DNA of 18,447 nt from DATKMS01 sp041497995 (GCA_041497995.1 JBGQHM010000093.1:1-18447); one strand, 5' to 3'; shown: positions 6,998 through 13,961, counted from the stretch's first letter. Notes: a model not told the origin generated them from the letters alone. Made by a program: numbers and translations.

Positions 6998-8593
6998 ATG
7001 GACGAGCCCGCGAACCGCCGAGATAGCCGCAGCGACGTTGCCGTCCTCGCAAGCCTGGCAACTGCCACGCTCTTGCTCCATTTCCTCTTCAACGGTCGTT
7101 ACGGGTATTGGATCGATGAGCTGTACTTCATCGCCTGTGGCGAACACCTCGCCTGGGGATACGTTGACCAGCCGCCGTTGATTGCGTTTGTGGCCTATGC
7201 GTCGCGGTGGTTGCTCGGCGACTCGCTGTTCGCCATCCGTTTCTTTCCAGCTGTGGCCGGGGCGTGTCTCGTCTTTCTGACGGGATGGATGGCGCGTGCG
7301 TTAGGCGGCCGCCGTTTCGCACAGATCGTCGCCGCCGTCGCCGTCATGGTGGCGCCGATCTATCTGGCGTTCAACAATCTGCTGACGATGAACGCGTTCG
7401 AGCCACTCTTGTGGACGCTGTGCGCGTACCTCGTCTCACTGATCGTCAAGCACGACAATCAGAAGCTGTGGCTGGCGTTCGGAGTGGTGGCCGGCATCGG
7501 GTCGTTGAACAAGTACTCGATGGCCTTCTTTGGTGTGAGCCTCGCAGGCGGCCTCTTGCTGACGCCCGAACGGAAGCTCTTCCGGAGCCCGTGGATGTGG
7601 CTCGGAGGACTGCTGGCGTTGCTGATCGTTCTCCCCAACGTGCTGTGGGAACAAGCGAACGGTTGGCCAACGGTTGAGCTGCTGCACAACGCCAAGCTCT
7701 ATCAACACCAGCCGGTATCGCCCGCCGAGTTTGTGTGGGGACAGATCCAGCTCGTCCACCCATTCACGCTACCGATCTGGCTGGCGGGCGTTGCGTTCTA
7801 CTTGCGGAGCGGCGCCGGCCGGCCGTTTCGTTTTCTCGGCTGGACATTTCTCCTGCTGTTTGGCGCGTCGCTGCTCGGCGAGGCAAAGACGTACTACCTC
7901 GCGCCCATCTACCCGATCGTCTTTGCCGCTGGCGCAGTGGCTACGGAACGCTTCATCGAGGCGCGCGGATGGAATTGGCTCAAGCCGGCGACCGTCACGT
8001 TCTTGGTGATTGGTGGTGTGATGCTGGCACCGTACGTCTTGCCGGTGCTCCCCATTGCGGCGGTGCCGCAGTATCTCGGCCTCGTGAAGGTCAAGGAGGT
8101 GCGGCCGGAGCGCCGCGCCGAGGGCCAGATCCCTCAGCTCTTTGCTGACATGTTCGGCTCGGAGGAGAAGGTGGCTGCAGTCGCGCGCGTCTATCAGTCG
8201 CTGCCACCCGAGGAACGCTCGCGCTGTGCGATCTGGGGGAGGGACTACGGAGAAGCGGGCGCCATCGATTTCTTCGGCCGGGCCTACGGCTTGCCGCCGG
8301 CGATCAGCGGCCACCAGAACTACTACCTGTGGGGACCTGGACCATACTCGGGAGAGTGCGTCATCACCATGAACATCCCCGAGAAGGCTCTCAAGCCATG
8401 GTTCGAGCGCGTCGACCTCGCGGCCACGGTAAGCTGCGAGTACTGTATGCCGGACAAAGCACAGGTGCCCATCCACGTGTGCCGCGGGCTCAAGCAGCCG
8501 CTGAAGGACTTCTGGCCGGCAGTGAAGTGCTGGACGTGCGACAAGCCGGCCTATGCGCGTGAGGTGCGCGGTGACGGAGGGAGCGAGCGATGA
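6998..8593 (+). CDS. GT39-type (PMT/ArnT-like) membrane glycosyltransferase
   Basis: A 531-residue polytopic membrane protein of the GT39/GT83 type. The first periplasmic loop holds the Asp-Glu pair of the family (YWIDELYF, D40/E41) and the following GYVDQPPLIAF. About ten membrane segments follow, then a soluble C-terminal domain from about residue 370. Such enzymes transfer a sugar from a polyprenyl-phosphate donor to protein or lipid on the outer face of the inner membrane. The ATG at 6998 is chosen for GGAGG 6 bases upstream. The last 60 residues hold CEYC and CWTC pairs and another Cys, an unusual tail. The stop overlaps the next gene's start as ATGA, indicating translational coupling. 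Acceptor and donor are not predictable. Confidence 0.87.
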   Translation: MDEPANRRDSRSDVAVLASLATATLLLHFLFNGRYGYWIDELYFIACGEHLAWGYVDQPPLIAFVAYASRWLLGDSLFAIRFFPAVAGACLVFLTGWMARALGGRRFAQIVAAVAVMVAPIYLAFNNLLTMNAFEPLLWTLCAYLVSLIVKHDNQKLWLAFGVVAGIGSLNKYSMAFFGVSLAGGLLLTPERKLFRSPWMWLGGLLALLIVLPNVLWEQANGWPTVELLHNAKLYQHQPVSPAEFVWGQIQLVHPFTLPIWLAGVAFYLRSGAGRPFRFLGWTFLLLFGASLLGEAKTYYLAPIYPIVFAAGAVATERFIEARGWNWLKPATVTFLVIGGVMLAPYVLPVLPIAAVPQYLGLVKVKEVRPERRAEGQIPQLFADMFGSEEKVAAVARVYQSLPPEERSRCAIWGRDYGEAGAIDFFGRAYGLPPAISGHQNYYLWGPGPYSGECVITMNIPEKALKPWFERVDLAATVSCEYCMPDKAQVPIHVCRGLKQPLKDFWPAVKCWTCDKPAYAREVRGDGGSER

Positions 8594-9330
8594 GTTCAGT
8601 CGAGTTGCAGTTTCTCGGATCGGGTGATGCGTTTGGCAGCGGCGGGCGGTTTCAGACCAGCCTGCTGCTGCGCGGTGCGGGTGAGCCGCTGCTGATTGAC
8701 TGTGGGGCCTCGTCTCTCATCGCGATGAAGCGAGCCGCGGTGAACCCGTCGGATATTGGCCTCGTGCTCCTGACGCATCTGCACGGGGATCATTTCGCCG
8801 GCGTACCGTTTCTCATCCTCGATGGGCAATTCAGTCGACGAGAACGTCCGCTCGTCGTCGCCGGCCCGCTCGGCGTGCGCGCGCGTGTCGAGGCAGCAAT
8901 GGAGATACTCTTCCCGGGCTCTGCCAGTGTCGCGCAACGCTTCGCGATCGATTTCGTCGAGCTCAACGAGCGGCAGCCGCAACAACTCGGGCCCGCGCTG
9001 GTGACGCCGTTCGAGGTGCGACACGCCTGCGGCGCCCCGCCCTACGCGCTGCGCGTTGAGTACGGCGGGAAGGTCGTCACGTACTCCGGCGACACCGAGT
9101 GGACCGACGCGCTTCTCGACGCGGCGCGTGGTGCCGACGTATTCGTGTGCGAAGCCTACTTCTTCGAGAAGAAGATCCGCTACCACCTGGACTACGCAAC
9201 ACTGCGTGCGCAACGGACGCGGCTCGATTGTACGCGCGTGGTCCTGACCCACATGAGCCCGGACATGCTGCGCCGCACCGATGACGCCGAGTTCGCGTGC
9301 GCGCACGACGGCCAGGTCATCGCGTTCTAG
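8590..9330 (+). CDS. Metallo-beta-lactamase-fold hydrolase (RNase Z-like)
   Basis: A 246-residue MBL-fold enzyme with all metal ligands visible: THLHGDH (His63, His65, Asp67, His68), His145 in VRHACG, Asp168 in YSGDTEW, and His221 in LTHMS. The N-terminal FLGSGDAFGSGGRFQTS is typical of the RNase Z / phosphodiesterase-like branch. It lacks the long exosite arm of true tRNase Z as far as I can see, so a small-molecule phosphodiesterase or hydrolase role is more likely than tRNA maturation. It overlaps the glycosyltransferase by ATGA. Its TAG stop lies within the CTAG at the edge of a 74-base repeat. The C-terminus (HDGQVIAF) looks complete rather than truncated. Confidence 0.88.
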   Translation: MSSVELQFLGSGDAFGSGGRFQTSLLLRGAGEPLLIDCGASSLIAMKRAAVNPSDIGLVLLTHLHGDHFAGVPFLILDGQFSRRERPLVVAGPLGVRARVEAAMEILFPGSASVAQRFAIDFVELNERQPQQLGPALVTPFEVRHACGAPPYALRVEYGGKVVTYSGDTEWTDALLDAARGADVFVCEAYFFEKKIRYHLDYATLRAQRTRLDCTRVVLTHMSPDMLRRTDDAEFACAHDGQVIAF

Positions 9331-9400
9331 GGCCTGCGGCCAGCGTCATTTCTATGGTCCGCTCCCCGTTGGGTCGCTCCGGGCTGCCAAGTCCGACAGG
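9327..9400 (+). repeat. Left copy of 74-base inverted repeat
   Basis: This copy is the reverse complement of 10264-10337 at 70 of 74 positions. It begins with CTAG, then GGCCTGCGGCC, and ends with GTCCGACAGG; similarity stops beyond that. The inside can fold: GTCCG (9357-9361) pairs with CGGGC (9380-9384) around a small CCC/GGG stem. Of the four differences, one falls in a stem position that still allows a G-T pair and one in a loop, consistent with a structured element. Confidence 0.9.
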
Positions 9401-9455
9401 TATCTAACTACTGTAAGATAGTGTTGGCGCGAAGGATATCGGCAGAGGGACCGCG

Positions 9456-10205
9456 TCAGATGCGCATGACGCCGCGGCGCGGGACAGTCGTTCCGTAGGT
9501 CTCGTTCGACACAGGCGCGCCCATCTCGGTGAGCACGGCCCGATGCTTTGGGATCGGCGTGCGCATCATGCGCTCCTCGAACGGCTTGAGCTTTTGGAAG
9601 CTGGCAAGCGCGTGAACGCGTTCGACGAAGGAGGCGGTCGACGGCCAGCGTGTGGCGTCTACTTGATAGCGAGCAAAGGCAGCGTTGCGGAAGAAGCTGG
9701 CGATCGAGATGTCAGCGATGGACGGTGCGCTGAAAAGGAAACCCTCTCGCGGCACCTGCGTTTCGAGATAGTCGAGCACGTCGGGAATCTCCACCTTCAA
9801 CGCGTGATCGAGGACTGCGTTGTCTGTCTGCTCGCCCCAGACGAACGGGTTGACGGCCACCTGATTGAACAGCCACCAGATGAAGACCTCGCCCATGCGC
9901 GAGTCGGCGTACTCTTCCAGCCATCGTGCCTGGGCGCGCTGCGCGATATCGGCTGGATACAGCACCGGCTGCGGATAGCGCTCTTCGAGGTACTGGCAGA
10001 TCACCGAGGAGTCCGCGAGCGAGACCTGATCGTCGATGAGCACCGGTATCCGCCGCACCGGGCTCAGCTTCGAAAAGCGCTCGTCGCCCATGAAGGGAAT
10101 GATCGGGTCGATCTCGTAGGGCACTTCCTTCAAGTCGAGGAAGACGAGCACCTTGCGCACATACGGTGAGAGATAGCTGCCGATGATCTGGACGCGATTT
10201 TCCAT
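9456..10205 (-). CDS. Glutathione S-transferase family protein
   Basis: A 249-residue protein with a thioredoxin-fold N-terminal domain: SYLSPYVRKVL (10-20, with Ser13 the likely catalytic residue), the cis-Pro in RRIPVLID (Pro54), and the glutathione-binding DSSVICQYLEE (65-75). An all-helical C-terminal domain follows with the typical PSIADISIASF helix cap. It should conjugate or exchange glutathione-like thiols; the substrate is unknown. The ATG at 10205 has GGAGG 11 bases upstream, a long but usable spacing. The gene sits alone between two inverted repeats, which separates it from the convergent neighbours and suggests it arrived as a unit. Confidence 0.9.
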   Translation of the reverse strand: MENRVQIIGSYLSPYVRKVLVFLDLKEVPYEIDPIIPFMGDERFSKLSPVRRIPVLIDDQVSLADSSVICQYLEERYPQPVLYPADIAQRAQARWLEEYADSRMGEVFIWWLFNQVAVNPFVWGEQTDNAVLDHALKVEIPDVLDYLETQVPREGFLFSAPSIADISIASFFRNAAFARYQVDATRWPSTASFVERVHALASFQKLKPFEERMMRTPIPKHRAVLTEMGAPVSNETYGTTVPRRGVMRI

Positions 10206-10228
10206 GGGCTTCGTCGCCTCCGTTCGAC

Positions 10229-10256
10229 GGTATGCCGCTCAGGTGCGGCCCGTCAA
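10229..10256 (-). promoter_or_regulatory. Possible promoter of the GST gene
   Basis: Read on the minus strand, TTGACG (10256-10251) is followed after 16 bases by CATACC (10234-10229). The -35 box is good and the -10 box weak. It lies inside the repeat-bounded cassette, between the right repeat and the GST start. Confidence 0.3.
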
Positions 10257-10263
10257 CCAGCAG

Positions 10264-10337
10264 CCTGTCGGACTGGGCAGCCCGGAGCGACCCATCGGGG
10301 AGCGGGCCATAGAAATGACGCCGGCCGCAGGCCCTAG
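10264..10337 (-). repeat. Right copy of 74-base inverted repeat
   Basis: Inverted partner of 9327-9400, differing at four positions. Its outer end is CTAG (10334-10337), in which the LysE gene's TAG stop is embedded. The internal hairpin has a perfect GCCCG/CGGGC stem and CCC-CGAT-GGG, where the left copy has CGTT in the loop. Confidence 0.9.
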
Positions 10338-10963
10338 GAGCGCCGCATGGTTGCCAGACCGGCGCCCGCACCGATGAGCAACGCGCCACCGGCGCGGTTG
10401 AACGACGTCGCGAAGCCGGGGCGCCGCATCAGACCGCGCGCGCGGTAGCACACCGCGACATAGATGGAGAGGACGACGAGCTCGATGAGGATGGAGCTCA
10501 CGGCGAGGATGGCGACCTGTAGCGCGACGGGCCTCTCGGGATGGATGAATTGCGGGAGGAGCGCCGTGAAGAATACCAGCGCCTTCGGGTTCGCGCCCTG
10601 CGTCACGACGCCGTGCGTGAACGGCCGCAAAGAACGGCGCTGTGCCGGGTTGGCGTCGCTGGCTGCGTCGAAAGCGGTGGCGTGCGAGAAGAGCATGCGC
10701 AGGCCGAGCCAGATCAGGTAGGCAGCCCCGATCCATTTGATGAGAAAGAACAGGTCGTAGGAGGCGAGCAGGATCGCACCGATGCCGGTCGCAGACAGCA
10801 GGAAGTAGAACGCATTGGCCGCCAGGATGCCGAGGCTGGCGCCGAGGCCGGCACGCGCGCCATTGGTGAGGCCGAGTGAGACGACGAGCAGCACCGCCGG
10901 CCCAGGGGTAAAGCAGAGCACGGTTTCCGTCGCGCAGAAGAGCAGCCAGGTCTCAATCGTCAT
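10334..10963 (-). CDS. LysE family translocator (amino acid/metabolite exporter)
   Basis: A 209-residue membrane protein with six hydrophobic segments and the LysE/RhtB signatures: CFTPGPAVLLVVS near the N-terminus, WIGAAYLIWLGLRML, and GANPKALVFFTALLPQF in the centre. The family exports amino acids or related small metabolites across the inner membrane. The ATG at 10963 is preferred because GGGGAG lies 4 bases upstream; a GTG at 10975 overlaps that site. It starts 25 bases after the citrate synthase stop on the same strand, so the two probably form an operon. Its stop lies in the CTAG at the edge of the inverted repeat, and the C-terminus (GGALLIGAGAGLA) looks complete. Confidence 0.87.
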   Translation of the reverse strand: MTIETWLLFCATETVLCFTPGPAVLLVVSLGLTNGARAGLGASLGILAANAFYFLLSATGIGAILLASYDLFFLIKWIGAAYLIWLGLRMLFSHATAFDAASDANPAQRRSLRPFTHGVVTQGANPKALVFFTALLPQFIHPERPVALQVAILAVSSILIELVVLSIYVAVCYRARGLMRRPGFATSFNRAGGALLIGAGAGLATMRRS

Positions 10964-10988
10964 CGCACTCCCCACACGCTGCGCGAGC

Positions 10989-12197
10989 TTACGCCATCGG
11001 CGCCCCGCACTCTAGCGCCGGAGCAGCCGGCGCGGACGGCGTCGCAGCGGGCGGGCAGTGGCGATCACGTTCGCCGACATAGGCGACGCTGGGACGGATC
11101 AGGCGATCCTCCGCCGCCTGCTCCAACACGTGCGCCGTCCAACCACCGGCACGAGCCACAGCGAAGGTCGGGGTGAACAGCTCGGAGTCCATGCCGATGC
11201 CGTGCAGTAACAGCGCGGTGTAGAATTCCACGTTGGTCTCCAAGCGCCGCCCGGGCTTCATCTCGTGCAAGACGCGCAAGACGACCTCCTCGACGCAAAG
11301 TGCATCCTCGTACAGACGGGCGTCGCTGGCGCCCGCGAACAACCTGGTGGCGGCCGCACCCAACACCTCGGCGCGTGGGTCACGCACCTTATACACGCGG
11401 TGACCGAAGCCCATGATGCGCGCCCCGTTCGTCACGGCACTGCGAATCCAGTCCTCCGCCTCTTCGGCAATGCTGCGGCGGCTCAATGCCGCGCGCGCTT
11501 GGATCTCGAACACCATATCGAGCGCGGGCCCCGGCGCGCCGCCGTGCAGCGGCCCCTTCAGGGCACCCACGGCGCCGACCAGCGCCGAGACCATGTCGGA
11601 GCGCGTACTGGCAATGACGCGGGCGGTGAACGTCGACGCGTTCATGCCATGATCGACGACGGTGTTCAGATAGGTTTCCAGCGCACGCGCTGCTTCCGGG
11701 TGCGGCTCGTTGCCGGTCAGCATGTAGAGATAGTTCGCCGCATGCCCCAGTTCTGCGTGGGGAGTCACCGGCTCGCGGCCCTGCCGCAGCCGCCAGTACG
11801 TCGCGACGATCGTCGGAAAGCGGGCCACCAAACCGATGGCGTCCCGTAGCCGTGCGCTCTCGCCCGATGCAGCGTCGGCCACACTCAGCGTGGCCGCGCC
11901 CATGCGCAGCGCGTCCATGCACGGGACTCTGCGTGCCGCCGCGGCGCGCAACAGTGCCGTGGTGGACGCCGGCAGGATACGCTCCACGGCCAACGCCTCC
12001 CGTAGCTGCCGGGACTCGTCGGCGCTCGGGAAGCGATCGTTCCACAGCAGCAGCAGTACCTCTTCAAAGCGCGCCCGCGGCGCCAGCTCTTCCACCGACA
12101 CGCCGCCGATGATCAGCCGGCCACGCTCACCGTCCACATCGCTGAGTCTGGTCTCAGTGACCACGACTCCTTCGAGCCCCCGTGCATTGGTCGTCAT
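10989..12197 (-). CDS. Citrate synthase family protein
   Basis: A 402-residue citrate synthase-fold enzyme. The active-site segments are DHGMNAST (His183), GPLHGGAPG (His218, the catalytic His of the acetyl-CoA side) and MGFGHRVYK (His266). TNVEFY carries Glu324 where most citrate synthases have Asp. The C-terminal GWTAHVLEQ and RPSVAYVG (Arg368) bind citrate carboxylates in relatives. It should condense oxaloacetate, or another 2-oxoacid, with an acyl-CoA; 2-methylcitrate synthase activity is possible. The ATG is supported by AAGGAGGG 5 bases upstream. It is divergent from a DNA-binding citrate synthase paralogue and leads a probable operon with LysE. The last 25 residues are Pro/Ala-rich and look unstructured. 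Confidence 0.9.
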   Translation of the reverse strand: MTTNARGLEGVVVTETRLSDVDGERGRLIIGGVSVEELAPRARFEEVLLLLWNDRFPSADESRQLREALAVERILPASTTALLRAAAARRVPCMDALRMGAATLSVADAASGESARLRDAIGLVARFPTIVATYWRLRQGREPVTPHAELGHAANYLYMLTGNEPHPEAARALETYLNTVVDHGMNASTFTARVIASTRSDMVSALVGAVGALKGPLHGGAPGPALDMVFEIQARAALSRRSIAEEAEDWIRSAVTNGARIMGFGHRVYKVRDPRAEVLGAAATRLFAGASDARLYEDALCVEEVVLRVLHEMKPGRRLETNVEFYTALLLHGIGMDSELFTPTFAVARAGGWTAHVLEQAAEDRLIRPSVAYVGERDRHCPPAATPSAPAAPALECGAPMA

Positions 12198-12243
12198 CGC
12201 TGCCCTCCTTGTTCACGTGGATCGCACGGTGTCGTGGATACGC

Positions 12244-12272
12244 AATATTGTCAATCTTGACTATCTAATCAA
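12244..12272 (-). promoter_or_regulatory. Possible promoter of the citrate synthase/LysE operon
   Basis: On the minus strand TTGATT (12272-12267), 17 bases, then AATATT (12249-12244) gives four of six matches at each box. The dyad GTCAATCTTGAC lies within the spacer next to the -10 box, and a second dyad overlaps the -35 box, as expected for a regulated promoter. Confidence 0.35.
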
Positions 12273-12292
12273 TCTATTGAGAGTTGAATCAA
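12250..12292. promoter_or_regulatory. Three clustered TCAA/TTGA dyads, candidate operators
   Basis: Three perfect short palindromes are packed into 43 bases of AT-rich sequence between the divergent citrate synthase genes: GTCAA-TC-TTGAC (12250-12261), TCAAT-CT-ATTGA (12269-12280) and TTGA-A-TCAA (12284-12292). All share the TCAA/TTGA half-site. They are plausible binding sites for the adjacent HTH-citrate synthase protein acting on both promoters. Confidence 0.5.
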
Positions 12293-12316
12293 CATCGCGT
12301 AGTGAGCGGCGTAGCC

Positions 12317-13522
12317 ATGGCGACCTATCTCTCGGCGGAGCAGGCGGCGGCGGAGCTTGGGGTGAACATCCCGACGCTCTACGCGTACGTCAGCCGCGGC
12401 TTGATCCGCTCGGAGGCGGAAGGGCGCACGCGGCGCCGGCGCTACCTCGCCGAGGACATCTGGCTGCTCAAGCAGCGCAAGGAGCACCGCCGCGATCCGG
12501 CGAAGGCGGCGGAGGAAGCATTGCACTGGGGGCTGCCGGTGCTGGAGTCACGGCTGTCTGTGATTCAGGGTGGGCGGCTCTACTACGCCGGCCGCGAGGT
12601 GATCGGCCTGGCGACGACCTGCAGCCTCGAGCAAGTGGCGGCGCTGCTGTGGATGGGTGACCTCAGCGCGCCGTTCCCCGATGAGGTGATCGATCCGCTG
12701 CCGCCGGAGTGGAGCACGTTGGCACGCGTCGCCGCCAAGCTGCCACCGCTGGAAGCCTTTCAGCTGGTGCTCCCTGTGGTCGCGGCGCACGATCCGTTTG
12801 CCTACGATCTGCGCGCCGAGTCGGTGCAGCGCACCGGCGCCAAGATCCTGCGCTTGCTGGCCGCCGTGGCCGCCGGCACCCGCCCGACCCGTGCGCCGGT
12901 CGCGCAGGTGCTGCAACGGCGCTGGGCAGCGCACCAGCCCGACGTTACCGCGCTGTTGCAGGCGGCACTCGTGCTTTACGCGGACAACGGATTGAACCCG
13001 TCGAGCTTCACCGCACGCTGCGTGGCCTCTGCGGGCTCGACACCGTATGCGCTGGTGTCAGCCGGGCTGGCGGCGCTCCAGGGAACAAAGCACGGTGGTG
13101 CCGCCGAGCGTGCCGAGGGGTTGCTGCAGGAAGCCGGCGACCCGCGTGGTGCGCGGCGTGCCGTGGTCGCGCGGCTGCGCCGTGGCGACGGCATGCCGGG
13201 CTTCGGACATCCGCTGTATCCCGACGGCGACCCGCGCGGCGCACTGCTGATGAAGTTGGTGGCCGAGCATCGTCCAAAGTCACCAGACGTCGCGCTGGCG
13301 GTGGCCATCGCCAACGCGGTGCGCGAGCTCATGAATCAACAACCAACGATCGACTTCGGTGTGGTCACGCTCTGTCGCGCGCTTGAACTGCCGGCCGGTG
13401 CGCCGCTCGCGTTGCTCGGCGTCGGCCGCGTCGTCGGCTGGATCGCGCACGGATTAGAACAGTACCGCGAAGGCCGCGAGATCCGTCCGCGCGCCCGCTA
13501 CGCCGGCGAACCGCCGCGCTGA
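12317..13522 (+). CDS. Citrate synthase-fold protein with N-terminal MerR-like HTH
   Basis: This 401-residue protein starts with a MerR/excisionase-like winged helix (about 4-60: LSAEQAAAELGVNIPTLYAY, RGLIRSEAEG, then RRRRYLAEDI). A citrate synthase domain follows. Catalytic positions are kept: His259 (GTKHGG), His298 (GFGHPLYP) and Asp346 (TIDFG). The oxaloacetate-binding His of the DHxxN motif is Asn224 instead (DNGLN). It may be an enzyme, a metabolite-sensing regulator built on an enzyme fold, or both. HTH-citrate synthase fusions are known as annotated families, but I know of no settled function. The ATG at 12317 begins at the HTH; an upstream TTG at 12284 would fall inside a dyad. It is divergent from the other citrate synthase across 119 bases. 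Confidence 0.87.
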   Translation: MATYLSAEQAAAELGVNIPTLYAYVSRGLIRSEAEGRTRRRRYLAEDIWLLKQRKEHRRDPAKAAEEALHWGLPVLESRLSVIQGGRLYYAGREVIGLATTCSLEQVAALLWMGDLSAPFPDEVIDPLPPEWSTLARVAAKLPPLEAFQLVLPVVAAHDPFAYDLRAESVQRTGAKILRLLAAVAAGTRPTRAPVAQVLQRRWAAHQPDVTALLQAALVLYADNGLNPSSFTARCVASAGSTPYALVSAGLAALQGTKHGGAAERAEGLLQEAGDPRGARRAVVARLRRGDGMPGFGHPLYPDGDPRGALLMKLVAEHRPKSPDVALAVAIANAVRELMNQQPTIDFGVVTLCRALELPAGAPLALLGVGRVVGWIAHGLEQYREGREIRPRARYAGEPPR

Positions 13523-13525
13523 CAC

Positions 13526-13542
13526 GCGGGCACGCTGCCCGC
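13526..13542 (+). terminator. GC hairpin directly after the HTH-citrate synthase stop
   Basis: GCGGGC-ACGCT-GCCCGC forms a perfect 6-base-pair stem starting 3 bases after the stop. No T-tract follows, so classical intrinsic termination is doubtful. Confidence 0.35.
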
Positions 13543-13667
13543 ACCATGCAGGAACCGCAGTCGCGATCAGGCGCTCAGACGGGCGGTGCGCCTGGAATGA
13601 AGCGCGTCATGCGGCCGCACGCGCTTGGCACAGCCACTGCTCCCTAGCAGCGTGGGAGGTATCGCCG

Positions 13668-13922
13668 ATGTTCCCATGGGCACTCGCGGTTCCCGCACCG
13701 ATTCCATTCGTCTTCGATTTCACACTGGAGTTCGGCCCGGTCCTGCTGCTCGCGACGCTGGCGCTCCTGGATCTCAGTGCCGTCGCTGTACTGCGCGCCG
13801 CGTTGGTGGCGAATCAGCGCCGGCCTGCCGGAGAAGAGACTGCCGTGGAATCAACCGTCATTCCCTTGCGGCGCTCGCGGCCTGAGACAGGTCAGGCGGC
13901 GCCGCCTTCGCGGGCCGCCTGA
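13668..13922 (+). CDS. Small hypothetical membrane protein
   Basis: An 84-residue reading frame with GGGAGG 8 bases before the ATG, which supports translation. The first half is hydrophobic (IPFVFDFTLEFGPVLLLATLALLDLSAV in parts), giving one or two membrane segments; the second half is a basic, Pro/Arg-rich tail likely to be cytoplasmic. No family is recognised. It is isolated: 145 bases downstream of the HTH-citrate synthase and convergent with the Cys-rich protein gene 39 bases away. It may be a real small inner-membrane protein; the alternative is a chance frame in GC-rich DNA, though the strong ribosome site argues against that. Confidence 0.5.
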   Translation: MFPWALAVPAPIPFVFDFTLEFGPVLLLATLALLDLSAVAVLRAALVANQRRPAGEETAVESTVIPLRRSRPETGQAAPPSRAA

Positions 13923-13961
13923 ACCGATACCATTCGGGCTCGCTTCAGTTCTTGCGCTGCG

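Larger units (their letters stand above)
9331..10333. mobile_element. Candidate inverted-repeat cassette carrying a GST gene
   Basis: About 1.0 kb bounded by 70-base terminal inverted repeats (66/70 identical) and flanked on both sides by CTAG, which would be a 4-base target duplication. CTAG fits the YTAR target of some IS5-like transposases. The only gene inside is the glutathione S-transferase, with a possible promoter of its own; there is no transposase. The arrangement resembles a non-autonomous, cargo-bearing element. The alternatives are a DNA inversion segment driven by the repeats, or a pair of structured 3'-end repeats that happen to flank the gene. Confidence 0.5.

Noticed and set aside
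9401..9420. TATCT...AGATA dyad just inside the left repeat
   Set aside because: Only five base pairs with a 10-base loop; too weak to call an operator or terminator.
9327..10337. Integron gene cassette with attC sites around the GST gene
   Set aside because: The flanking repeats are inverted rather than direct, and lack the AAC/GTT core sites of attC.
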